From Nitrospirillum sp034653355 (GTDB lineage: Bacteria > Pseudomonadota > Alphaproteobacteria > Azospirillales > Azospirillaceae), in the NCBI RefSeq assembly GCF_034653355.1, contig NZ_JAYEER010000003.1:1426001-1490000 (forward strand): a stretch of 64,000 nt of DNA, read 5' to 3'. Numbering within the stretch: position 1 is the first letter of the stretch; each line of letters begins with the position of its first letter. A program made the translations under genes and the position numbers. The notes beneath the pieces were generated by a model. That model ran no database searches, was not told where the DNA came from, and worked only from the letters and a program-made list of their open reading frames with translations. This document shows, piece by piece, positions 1-7,521 of this stretch.

Positions 1-829
1 CCAGGTTGCCATGCCAGGCCACCACGTCCAGGGGGCTGTGGTCCAGGGTGGTGGTCCACAGGCGGCCCTGGAACTTCTGCACCACCTCGGTCGCCTCATC
101 CACGTTCTCGAACCAGGCGACGGGGGTCAGGAAGTCGCGCGGGTTGGCCAGGCCGTTGGCGCCGATGGGGCCCAGGTCGGGCAGCTTGAACGGCGCGCCG
201 TAGTTCTCGCAGACATAACCCCGGGCGGTGCCGTCCGGCAGCAGGACGCGGAAACGCACGCCGCGCGGCACCACGGCGATTTCGCCCGGCGCCACCTCCA
301 GCCGGCCCAGCTCCGTCTCCAGGCGCAGGCGGCCCAATTGCGGCACCAGCAGCAATTCGCCATCCGCGTTGTAAAACACCCTTGCCGTCATGGACTGGTT
401 GGCGGCGTAGAGGTGGATGGCGATGCCGGTGTTGGCGGCCACGTCGCCGTTGCCGCCATAGCTCACCAGGCCGTCGACGAAGTCGGTCGGCGCGTCGGGC
501 AGGGGCAGCGGATCCCAGCGCAGGCGGTTGGGGGTGGGCGGCACCTCATCGAACGGGCCGAACCGTAGCAGGCTGGCCCGCCCATATGCCGTGAAGGGCG
601 CATGGCTGGCGGTGGGGCGCAGGCGGTACAGCCAGGAGCGGCGGTTCTCCGTGCGCGGGGCGGTGAAGGCGCTGCCCGACAGCTGCTCGGCATACAGGCC
701 GAAGGGCACCTTCTGCGGCGAGTTGCGGCCCACGGGCAGGGCGCCGGGCACGGCCTCGGTCGCGAAGCTGTTACCGAAGCCGCTCATCATGTCAAAGGGC
801 GCGTTGTCTCGGATGCTGTCCTGGGTCAT
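1..829 (-). CDS. hmgA: Homogentisate 1,2-dioxygenase, 3' end cut by window edge
   Basis: This is the N-terminal 276 residues of homogentisate 1,2-dioxygenase, the ring-cleaving iron enzyme of tyrosine/phenylalanine catabolism (homogentisate to maleylacetoacetate). The translation begins MTQDSIRDNAPFDMMSGFGN and carries the family's typical early blocks GFGNSFATEAVPGALPVGRN, LYAEQLSGSAFTAPR and NRRSWLYRLRP. Family members are about 430-450 residues, so roughly the C-terminal 40 percent, with the iron ligands, lies beyond base 1. The ATG at 827-829 has a GGAGG eight bases upstream. A palindromic operator and a TTGACA promoter lie immediately upstream (848-895), so expression is probably derepressed by a tyrosine-pathway intermediate. 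A nearby Lrp-type regulator and aromatic aminotransferase fit the same pathway. Confidence 0.93.
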   Translation of the reverse strand, partial: MTQDSIRDNAPFDMMSGFGNSFATEAVPGALPVGRNSPQKVPFGLYAEQLSGSAFTAPRTENRRSWLYRLRPTASHAPFTAYGRASLLRFGPFDEVPPTPNRLRWDPLPLPDAPTDFVDGLVSYGGNGDVAANTGIAIHLYAANQSMTARVFYNADGELLLVPQLGRLRLETELGRLEVAPGEIAVVPRGVRFRVLLPDGTARGYVCENYGAPFKLPDLGPIGANGLANPRDFLTPVAWFENVDEATEVVQKFQGRLWTTTLDHSPLDVVAWHGNL

Positions 830-847
830 GGCCGCTGCCTCCACCAG

Positions 848-867
848 ATCGTTTCATTTGAAACGAT
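848..867. promoter_or_regulatory. Palindromic operator upstream of hmgA
   Basis: A perfect inverted repeat ATCGTTTCA-TT-TGAAACGAT (9-bp arms, 2-bp spacer) ends 18 bp before the hmgA start codon. It overlaps the predicted -10 and start region of the hmgA promoter, the classic place for a repressor. Dimeric MarR- or IclR-type repressors of homogentisate genes bind such palindromes in other proteobacteria. Which regulator binds here is inference, because none of that type is seen in the window. Confidence 0.7.
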
Positions 868-895
868 ATAAGGGGCGATGTCCGCCGCTTGTCAA
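866..895 (-). promoter_or_regulatory. Predicted sigma70-type promoter of hmgA
   Basis: On the minus strand a consensus -35 TTGACA (890-895) is followed after 18 bp by TTATAT (866-871). The -10 overlaps the outer half of the palindromic operator, so repressor binding would block RNA polymerase. This is a sequence match only. Confidence 0.5.
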
Positions 896-947
896 ATGGA
901 TAAACGCCGCCGGACTTTGGCTCCCGGCCCGGATGGCCGGCGGCCTC

Positions 948-1016
948 CGCGAAAACCTTTCAATCGCGCTGGCGGAACCCGACAGCGCTGAAAAGGTTTC
1001 GCGGCGAAAGCGCCGC
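948..1016 (-). terminator. Hairpins downstream of the Lrp-type gene
   Basis: Two inverted repeats lie between the stop of the Lrp-type gene and hmgA. One is a hairpin GCGGCG-AAAG-CGCCGC (1001-1016). The other is a longer structure in which bases 948-960 pair with 992-1003 (one bulged A) and GCGCTG (966-971) pairs with CAGCGC (983-988). Read on the minus strand the first hairpin is followed by GAAACCTTTT, a weak U-tract, so a terminator for the regulator gene is plausible. Confidence 0.4.
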
Positions 1017-1048
1017 TGGTGAAAGGAAGCTCCCGAAAACGGAAAAGA

Positions 1049-1519
1049 TCAGATGGGCAGCGCCGTGGTGTATTTCACCTGGCTGAGCGCGAAGTGCGAC
1101 GCGGCGGCGGCCACGGCCGGGTGGGCCAGCAACTCGCGCATCAGGAAGCGTTCATAGCTGGCGACGTCGGCCACCACCACCCGCATCAGATAGTCCCATT
1201 CGCCCGACATGCTGTGGCAGTCCATGATCTCCCCCCGCGTCTGGATGAAGGCCTCGAATTCCTGCCTGTCCTTGGTGGCGTGGCTTTTCATGCGCAGCTG
1301 GCACATGACGCTGACGCCGCGACCCACCTTGGCGGCGTCGACCAGGCGCACGGTGGCGCCCAGGATGCCCGCCCCCTCCAGCGCCTTGATGCGCCGCCAG
1401 CAGGAGGCCGGGGAGGCGCCGACCTCCTCCGCCAGGGCGGCATGGCTCAGGCTGGCATCGCGCTGCAGGGCGCGCAGGATGCGATGGTCGATTTCATCGA
1501 ACTGATCAATCTCTTTCAT
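1049..1519 (-). CDS. Lrp/AsnC family transcriptional regulator
   Basis: A 156-residue Lrp/AsnC regulator, the usual length. The N-terminal helix-turn-helix (about residues 5-60) reads DEIDHRILRALQRDASLSHAALAEEVG, with ASPASCWRRIKALEGAGIL as the recognition part. The C-terminal half is the ligand-binding RAM domain, including the conserved GEWDYLMRVV stretch. The start chosen is the ATG at 1519 (MKEIDQFDEID), preceded by AGGA; the frame stays open upstream but that part has no family similarity. It is divergent from the aromatic aminotransferase at 1675 and lies near hmgA, so control of aromatic amino-acid use is likely. The ligand is unknown. Confidence 0.9.
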   Translation of the reverse strand: MKEIDQFDEIDHRILRALQRDASLSHAALAEEVGASPASCWRRIKALEGAGILGATVRLVDAAKVGRGVSVMCQLRMKSHATKDRQEFEAFIQTRGEIMDCHSMSGEWDYLMRVVVADVASYERFLMRELLAHPAVAAAASHFALSQVKYTTALPI

Positions 1520-1674
1520 TTTTTCCGATCCTGCGAAACACGCTTCCCATAATGGTCCCCGGTTCGGCGTCAATGAAAGGACATTGTCATGGCTTTCGCA
1601 TAAAATCATTCAGCAACGATAGGGGTGCCGCCACTGGGGGCGGATCCAGCCCCGCCTATAAGGGAGTCTTTACG

Positions 1675-2868
1675 ATGTCCGCCCCGACGCCTTTCGACGC
1701 GCTGACGCCGCAGCCCGCCGATGTCCTGCTGTCCCTGATCGCCCTGTACCGCGACGACCCGCGGCCCGGGAAGCTGGACCTGGGCGTCGGCGTCTATCGC
1801 GACGACAGCGGCGCCACACCGGTGATGCGCGCGGTCAAGGCGGCCGAGGGCCGGCTGCTGGAGACGCAGGCCAGCAAGAGCTACCTGGGGCCTGAGGGCG
1901 ACATCCGCTACACCGAACTGCTGCAGCCCATCGTGTTCGGCAAGGCCATGCCGGCCGACACGACGGTGGGGGTGCAGACGCCCGGTGGTACCGGCGCCCT
2001 GCGCCTGGCGGCGGAGCTGGTGAACGCCGCCCAGAAAAACGCCAAGAAGCCTGGGGCCAAGGTCTGGCTGGGCACACCCACCTGGCCCAACCACGCGCCC
2101 ATCATGACCTCCGCCGGTCTGACCGTGGCCACGTACCGCTATTACGACCAGGCGACGCAGACCATCCTGTTCGATGAGATGATGTCGGCCCTGAAGGGTG
2201 CTGACGCCGGCGACGTGGTGCTGCTGCACGGCTGCTGCCATAACCCCGTCGGTGCCGACCTGGACCAGGCCCAGTGGCGGGCGGTGGCCGAGGTGGTGGC
2301 CGAGCGCGGCCTGATCCCGCTTATCGATCTTGCCTACCAGGGACTGGGCGACGGGCTGGAAGAGGATGCCGCCGGCGCCCGCCTGGTGTTGGACGCCGCC
2401 CCGGATGCCCTGGTGGCCTATTCCTGCGACAAGAATTTCGGGCTTTACCGGGAACGCGTGGGCGCCCTCTACGCCAAGGGCGGCACGCCCGCGCGCACCG
2501 CGCTGATGCGTTCCAACATCCTGCTGCTGGCCCGCGTCAACTGGTCCATGCCGCCCGACCACGGTGGCGCCCTGGTGCGCGTCATCCTGGATGACGCCGG
2601 CCTGACCGCCGAGTGGCGGACGGAACTGGACGCCATGCGCACCCGCATCAACCAGGTGCGCCAGGCCTTGGCCGCCGGTGACGCCTGGTTGGCCCCGTTG
2701 GGGCGCCAGCGCGGCATGTTCTCGCTGCTGCCCCTGTCGCCGGAGCAGGTGGGCCTGCTGCGGCGCGACCATGCCGTCTACATGGTGGGCAACGGCCGCG
2801 CCAACCTGGCCGGTCTGACGCTGGCCACCGTGCCGCAGTTCATCGACGCGCTGCGGGCCGTCCGTTGA
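1675..2868 (+). CDS. tyrB: Aromatic amino acid aminotransferase (class I PLP enzyme)
   Basis: A 397-residue class I aminotransferase of the aspartate/aromatic family, using pyridoxal phosphate to move the amino group from tyrosine, phenylalanine or aspartate to 2-oxoglutarate. Family blocks in order are LDLGVGVYRDDSGATPV, SYLGPEGD, QTPGGTGALR, TPTWPNH, LLHGCCHNPVGADL, PLIDLAYQG and SCDKNFGLYRERVG, with Lys253 as the Schiff-base lysine. The ATG at 1675 has AGGGAG upstream; an ATG at 1552 in the same frame gives an implausible N-terminal tail. AspC and TyrB types cannot be separated by sequence alone, and the adjacent hmgA and Lrp genes favour the aromatic role. The following Rieske gene overlaps its stop codon. 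Confidence 0.88.
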   Translation: MSAPTPFDALTPQPADVLLSLIALYRDDPRPGKLDLGVGVYRDDSGATPVMRAVKAAEGRLLETQASKSYLGPEGDIRYTELLQPIVFGKAMPADTTVGVQTPGGTGALRLAAELVNAAQKNAKKPGAKVWLGTPTWPNHAPIMTSAGLTVATYRYYDQATQTILFDEMMSALKGADAGDVVLLHGCCHNPVGADLDQAQWRAVAEVVAERGLIPLIDLAYQGLGDGLEEDAAGARLVLDAAPDALVAYSCDKNFGLYRERVGALYAKGGTPARTALMRSNILLLARVNWSMPPDHGGALVRVILDDAGLTAEWRTELDAMRTRINQVRQALAAGDAWLAPLGRQRGMFSLLPLSPEQVGLLRRDHAVYMVGNGRANLAGLTLATVPQFIDALRAVR

Positions 2869-3247
2869 GCGACGCGCCCGCGCCGGGTGGCATCCGCCCG
2901 CGGCTGACCCGGACGCCGGCCGGGGTGCGCTTGTGCGCGATGGCGGAGCTGGCGCCGCTTGGCGCCCGCAACTTCGTGCTGGAGATCCAGGGCGACCGCT
3001 TCCATGGCTTCGTGGTGCGGCGGTCACCGGCTATGTCGACCGCTGCCCCCACGCCGGCGTGCCCCTGGCCTTTACCCTGGACGACTACCTTGGCCAGGAC
3101 TTGGCCGGCGGCGACGTCATCCGCTGCGGCTGGCATGGCGCCCTGTTCGACATCGATACCGGACGCTGTGTCGCCGGCCCCTGCCCCGGCCAGGGGTTGT
3201 TGCCCTGGCCGGTGGCGGTGCGCGACGGTTTCGTCGAGACGGCCTAG
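2865..3247 (+). pseudogene. Rieske [2Fe-2S] domain protein, frameshifted
   Basis: A small Rieske ferredoxin-like protein interrupted by a frame change. The first part, from the TTG at 2865 that overlaps the aminotransferase stop, reads ...RLCAMAELAPLGARNFV then EIQGDRFHGFVVRR. The second part, in a frame shifted by two, reads AVTGYVDRCPHAGVPL and VIRCGWHGALFDIDTGRCV. The cluster ligands C-x-H (CPH) and C-x2-H (CGWH) are both present, only in the second frame. The switch lies at about 3017-3023, where the repeated GTGCGGCGG/GCGGTC may have lost bases. The gene is probably cotranscribed with the aminotransferase. It could be a sequencing error or a real inactivation; the redox partner is unknown. 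Confidence 0.7.
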
Positions 3248-3257
3248 GGGACCCCGA

Positions 3258-4295
3258 TCAGGCGGTTTTACGCGCCGGAGGGGTTTCGCCAACGGCCACA
3301 CCCACATCCCTGGGGGCCTGCAGCTCGCGCAGGCGACGACGCCAGGCGTCGGCGATCTGCACGTCCAGGCCGCCACGCTCCGGCGTCCAGCCCAGGATCC
3401 GGCGGGCTTGGGTGGCGTCGCCGACCAGGGAGGGCGGGTCGCCCGGCCGGCGGGGTCCGACCTGCCAGGGAATGGGCAGCCCGGTCACCCGCTCCGCCGC
3501 CTCCATGACCTCACGTACGGAATAGCCGTTGCCGTTCCCCAGGTTCAGGGCCATGGAGGTCCCGTCGCTCAGCAGGTGCTTCAGCGCCAGGATGTGGGCC
3601 TGGGCCAAGTCGCTGACATGGATGTAATCGCGGATGCAGGTGCCGTCCGGCGTTGGGTAGTCGGCGCCATTGACCGTCAGCCCGTCCTTGCGGCCGAGGG
3701 CCGCGTCCAGCACGTTGGGGATCAGGTGCGGCTCGGGGTCGTGATTCTCGCCCAAATCACCGTCCGGGTCGGCGCCGGCCGCGTTGAAATAGCGCAGGAC
3801 GACGGCGCGCAGGCCCCAGGCGGGTTCGCAGTCGGCGATGATGCGCTCCATCATTTGCTTGCTGGCGCCATAGGGGTTGATGGGCGCCTGGGGATGGCCC
3901 TCCGTGATCGGCACGCGCTGTGGCACGCCATAGACGGCGCAGGTGCTGGAGAACACCAGGTTGGTGACGCCGGCGTCGCGCATGGCCTCCAGCAGGCCGA
4001 CGGAACCGGAGACGTTGTTGCGGTAATACAGCAACGGGTCGCAGACGGACTTGCCCACATGGGCATAGGCCGCGAAATGCATGACGGCGCAGGGATCATA
4101 GTCGCGCAGCACGGCGGTCAGCCGGTCCACATCGCCGATGTCGCCCACCTCCAGCGGGCCGTACAGCACGGCCTCCCGAGGACCGCGGCTGAGATTGTCA
4201 TAAGTCACGGGGCTGAACCCAGCCTGGGCCAGCGCCTTGCAGGCGTGGCTGCCGATGAAGCCGGCGCCGCCGGTCACCACAACGGTGTCGCTCAT
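3258..4295 (-). CDS. galE: UDP-glucose 4-epimerase
   Basis: A 345-residue extended-SDR epimerase that interconverts UDP-glucose and UDP-galactose, feeding galactose to polysaccharide assembly. The N-terminal Rossmann motif is TGGAGFIGSH (residues 8-17), the catalytic region SSTCAVYG has Ser117/Thr118, and the Tyr142-x3-Lys146 pair lies in NPYGASK. The block TCIRDYIHVSDLAQAH follows, as in GalE/ExoB. Length is normal. It ends 10 bp from the convergent Rieske gene and lies just downstream of a glycosyltransferase on the same strand, at the edge of the exopolysaccharide locus. A role in supplying UDP-galactose to that polymer is inferred from position. Confidence 0.95.
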   Translation of the reverse strand: MSDTVVVTGGAGFIGSHACKALAQAGFSPVTYDNLSRGPREAVLYGPLEVGDIGDVDRLTAVLRDYDPCAVMHFAAYAHVGKSVCDPLLYYRNNVSGSVGLLEAMRDAGVTNLVFSSTCAVYGVPQRVPITEGHPQAPINPYGASKQMMERIIADCEPAWGLRAVVLRYFNAAGADPDGDLGENHDPEPHLIPNVLDAALGRKDGLTVNGADYPTPDGTCIRDYIHVSDLAQAHILALKHLLSDGTSMALNLGNGNGYSVREVMEAAERVTGLPIPWQVGPRRPGDPPSLVGDATQARRILGWTPERGGLDVQIADAWRRRLRELQAPRDVGVAVGETPPARKTA

Positions 4296-4373
4296 AGCCT
4301 ATTCCCTTCACAGTCTTCTCCCCGACAACTCGGGGGGCTTTTGATGGGTCCGCGATAAATCGGGGGCGGCGGA

Positions 4374-5774
4374 TCAGGAGGCGGGGTGCGGTTGCATCCC
4401 CTTTTCAACGGGCGGCTTTTCCATCGGGGTCGCGGCCCGCCGGGCGAAAAAACGGCACAGGGCCCGGATCTCCTCACCGGCGACGAAGGTCTCGTCGGGC
4501 AGGGCCAGCAGGCGCTGCCGCTTGCGCTCGTAGTCCTCCACGGTCAGCTCCTGGAAGAAGCGGACCATGGTCTCTTCCAGCGGCTGGTCGAAGCCCCAGC
4601 CCACGTCGTGGCGCCGCACCAGGCGGTCGACCTCGAATCCCTGGACGCTGAGACAGGGCACGCCGAAATAACCGGCCTCATAGAAGCGGTTGGGCAACAG
4701 CCAGCGCGAATTGTGCTGGGTGTTCTCCAAGTCCAGCGCCCAGGCGAAGTCCACGCCGGCGTACATGTCGGCCAGCTCGCCCGGATGGTCGTAGCGGCCG
4801 CCATAGACGATGTTGGGGCAGGACTCCAGCGTCTTGAAGAAGCGCTTCTCATCCACCGTGGTCAGCACGCCGCGAAAGCGGATCTGCAGCCGGTCGGGCA
4901 GGCGCTGGGCCAGGCGGTGCATCAGGTCCACCGTTTGCTCCCCCCGGATCAGGCCAAAATAGCCGATCACCCAGGGGCGGTGCGGCATCAGGGGCTTGGC
5001 GCCAGCGGGCCTGGCGTCAGCCGCGATGGTGGCGGGGGCGGCGACCGGTTTCGGCCGCGCCGGCAGCCCGACGCGGGGCAGCTTGTTCTCCACCAGCAGC
5101 CAGGGGCCGCGGAACTTCTGCGTGGGCGCGTAGTAATGCCGATGGAAACCGGGGGACGACAGCACCAGCAGCTTCACCTGGGTCAGGCATAGCCGCTCCA
5201 CCAGGCGCAACATGAAGGAACGCAGGCCGTGGGCCACGAACATGGGCTGGATGTCCAGCACCTCATACGCCACCTCCGCCCGCCGGCTGATGAACAGTTT
5301 CATCACCAGGGCCAGCAGCAGTTGGTCGATGTTGCGGGCGTACAGGATGGTGGCGTCGGTCAGGCGCGCGCGGTGGCGGAAGATGACGCGAAGGGCGCCC
5401 GCCAAGGCCTGCAGGCGATGGGCGTACTTGCCGTCCACGGTGCGGCCCAGCAGCACATGGGGCCAGGGCGGCCGATAACCACTGTTGTACCGCTCGCGCT
5501 CGAAGCCCAGAACCAGGACGGGCAGGCCGTTGTCCAGGAATTCCCGCACCCGCTTGATCGTGCTGACGTCGGTGATGTCCTGGGTCAGGAACACCACGCC
5601 GGCCTTGTCCGCCGGCGCGGCGCCCGACCCCACGCGCTGGGTCATCCAATCGCCCGGAACCTCGCCTTCAGAGGCGCCCGTCTGCGGCGGGGCGGGGGTG
5701 TCGGCGGGTGAAACGGCGGCGGTGGCAGCCTGACTATTTTCCATGAATGCTGCGCTGGGAATTCTTGACGTCAC
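4374..5774 (-). CDS. Putative glycosyltransferase (GT4-like)
   Basis: A 466-residue protein that looks like a GT-B glycosyltransferase. A low-complexity N-terminal 50 residues is followed by VVFLTQDITDVSTIKRVREF, a membrane-proximal segment LLLALVMKLFISRRAEVAYEV, then a C-terminal half with WVIGYFGLIRGEQTV and SRWLLPNRFYEAGYFGVPCL. The latter corresponds to the nucleotide-sugar binding region of GT4 enzymes, with a conserved acidic residue (YEAG). The start drawn is a GTG at 5774; an ATG at 5744 would remove ten residues. It is divergent from another glycosyltransferase at 6088 and upstream of galE, so it probably adds one sugar of the exopolysaccharide repeat. Donor and acceptor are unknown. 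Confidence 0.75.
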   Translation of the reverse strand: MTSRIPSAAFMENSQAATAAVSPADTPAPPQTGASEGEVPGDWMTQRVGSGAAPADKAGVVFLTQDITDVSTIKRVREFLDNGLPVLVLGFERERYNSGYRPPWPHVLLGRTVDGKYAHRLQALAGALRVIFRHRARLTDATILYARNIDQLLLALVMKLFISRRAEVAYEVLDIQPMFVAHGLRSFMLRLVERLCLTQVKLLVLSSPGFHRHYYAPTQKFRGPWLLVENKLPRVGLPARPKPVAAPATIAADARPAGAKPLMPHRPWVIGYFGLIRGEQTVDLMHRLAQRLPDRLQIRFRGVLTTVDEKRFFKTLESCPNIVYGGRYDHPGELADMYAGVDFAWALDLENTQHNSRWLLPNRFYEAGYFGVPCLSVQGFEVDRLVRRHDVGWGFDQPLEETMVRFFQELTVEDYERKRQRLLALPDETFVAGEEIRALCRFFARRAATPMEKPPVEKGMQPHPAS

Positions 5775-5903
5775 GGGGCGTCCCCATTAGCGGCCATTGC
5801 GAAGTAATTCATCATGGACCTGGGCGGATTTTCCGTGCTGTGACAAAACAGGGCCGCCTTATCATTAAAGGGCGTATGTCTTTTTTCCGCAGTGGTAGCC
5901 CCT

Positions 5904-5989
5904 GTGATTGAAATGAGGCAGATGAACCACCCCCGGTCACAGGTTGGTCACTGGCGGGTTAGACGTCGGTCTTGTTTGATTTCAATCAC
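5904..5989. repeat. 11-bp inverted repeat in a divergent promoter region
   Basis: The 313-bp gap between two divergent glycosyltransferase genes (5775-6087) holds a perfect inverted repeat, GTGATTGAAAT at 5904-5914 and ATTTCAATCAC at 5979-5989, separated by 64 bp. The copies could be two half or full sites for one regulator of the polysaccharide genes. The same gap contains GGTCAC repeated at 5935 and 5946 and a hairpin at 6019-6048. I see no coding potential in it. Confidence 0.45.
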
Positions 5990-6018
5990 GACATCAGCGG
6001 GTTCGCTCGGCCCCAAGT

Positions 6019-6048
6019 CCTGTCCGGAACGCCTCGGGGCCGGACAGG
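6019..6048 (+). promoter_or_regulatory. Hairpin or operator upstream of a glycosyltransferase
   Basis: Perfect 9-bp arms CCTGTCCGG (6019-6027) and CCGGACAGG (6040-6048) flank a 12-nt loop 39 bp before the GTG start at 6088. No T-tract follows, so it is not a standard terminator. It may be an operator or a leader hairpin. Confidence 0.4.
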
Positions 6049-6087
6049 TTCCAGGACGCGAAACCGCCGCCGGATTAACCGACCGGA

Positions 6088-7374
6088 GTGACCAAGGCCG
6101 TGGCCGCGCACATTCCCCTGTCCCAATCGCATCCGTCCGGGCGTCCCCCGCAGCCGCCGCCGGTTTTCGGTGGGCTTTCTGGGGAGGAGCCGCCCGTCCA
6201 TCCATCCTTCGTGGAGGGCGGGGTCGGCGAGCGGCGCTTCGATCACGTGGCCATCACCTCGGTTTTCGGCGATCCCGCCCATCCCCGCACCTGGTCGGGC
6301 GCCCCGCGCAACCTGGGCGTGGCCTTGGAAAAGCTGGGCGTCACGGTGGAAGGCTTCCACCCCCACCTGTCCAAGACCTTCAAGATGGGTTTGGCGGCGC
6401 GCCACGTGATGGGCGGCTACGGCAAGTTGATGACGTCCGAACAGCTGTACCGCGCCGAGCCCGCCCGGCGCCACCTGGCCCGCCAGCTGGCGGCCAAGGC
6501 GGCGGAGCGCGGCACCCGCCACATCATCCACACCGGTGCGCTCGACCTGCCGGCGGTGGAGGCGCAGGCGACGGCCGATCCCATGTTCGACCGGGCGCAC
6601 CGCGTCCACCATTATCTTTATTGCGATCACACCTGGGCGCTGGCGGCGGAGCACCGGCCGGACATCGCCGGCTACAGCGCCCGCGCCCTGGAAGCCTATG
6701 AGGAGCTGGAGCGGCGATCGCTGCACTGCGTCGACCATATCTTCACCTTCGGCCGCTATGTGCGTGACCACATCATCAGCCATTACGGCGTGCCGGCGGC
6801 GCGGGTGACGGCGGTGGGTTCGGGCATGGGCGACATCAAGCCCTATATCGGGCCCAAGGACTACGCCAAGCCCAAGCTGCTGTTCGTCTGCAAGCATCTG
6901 TTCCGGGAAAAGGGCGGCGAACTGGTCATCGAGGCCTTCCAGCAGGCGGTACTGCGCCGGCCGGATCTGACCCTGACCATCGTGGCCGATTCCACCGTGC
7001 GCGACCGGGTGCCGGAGCATCCGGCCATCGACTTCCGCTCCAGCCTGCCGTGGGCGGAATTGCAGGAGCTGTACCGCCGGTCCTCCCTGCTGGTGCAGCC
7101 CATGCTCAACGACCCGTGGGGGCAGGTCTATCTGGAGGCGCTGATATCCCGCACGCCTGTCCTGGGCTTGCACCGCAACGGGCTGCCCGAGATCACCGGC
7201 GACGGCCGATATGGCTTCCTCGCGTCGCGCGCCGATCCGCTGGTGCTGGCCGACCTTATCATCCACGCGATGTCCGACCCGCAGCGCCTGGCCGTCATGG
7301 GCGCGCGCGGCCAGAACCACGTGCTGGAAACCTACACCTGGGACCGTGTCGCCCGCGCTGTGCTGTTTCCCTGA
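6088..7374 (+). CDS. GT4-family glycosyltransferase
   Basis: A GT-B glycosyltransferase of about 428 residues. The N-terminal domain begins near HVAITSVFGDPAHPRTWSGAP with the acceptor-side fold. The C-terminal domain holds PKLLFVCKHLFREKGGELVIEAF, then LVQPMLNDPWGQVYLEALIS and HRNGLPEITG, the donor-binding region with the E-x7-E-like arrangement of GT4. The first 45 residues are proline-rich and may not be translated: the GTG at 6088 has only a poorly placed GGAG, so the true start is uncertain. It is transcribed toward gmd and fcl, 147 bp ahead of gmd. It probably transfers one sugar of the exopolysaccharide; which one cannot be told. Confidence 0.8.
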   Translation: MTKAVAAHIPLSQSHPSGRPPQPPPVFGGLSGEEPPVHPSFVEGGVGERRFDHVAITSVFGDPAHPRTWSGAPRNLGVALEKLGVTVEGFHPHLSKTFKMGLAARHVMGGYGKLMTSEQLYRAEPARRHLARQLAAKAAERGTRHIIHTGALDLPAVEAQATADPMFDRAHRVHHYLYCDHTWALAAEHRPDIAGYSARALEAYEELERRSLHCVDHIFTFGRYVRDHIISHYGVPAARVTAVGSGMGDIKPYIGPKDYAKPKLLFVCKHLFREKGGELVIEAFQQAVLRRPDLTLTIVADSTVRDRVPEHPAIDFRSSLPWAELQELYRRSSLLVQPMLNDPWGQVYLEALISRTPVLGLHRNGLPEITGDGRYGFLASRADPLVLADLIIHAMSDPQRLAVMGARGQNHVLETYTWDRVARAVLFP

Positions 7375-7521
7375 GCGAGCGGAGGGGCCGCCGGTCACCC
7401 GGGCAAGGGGCGTCTAGAACAAGGGAAAGAAGCGCCCCCGCAACCAAAAAACCCTGAAAGAACAGAACTCCCAAGATTTTGCTGAACACAGCGATCAACC
7501 TTTTGATGAACGGAGCAGCGT

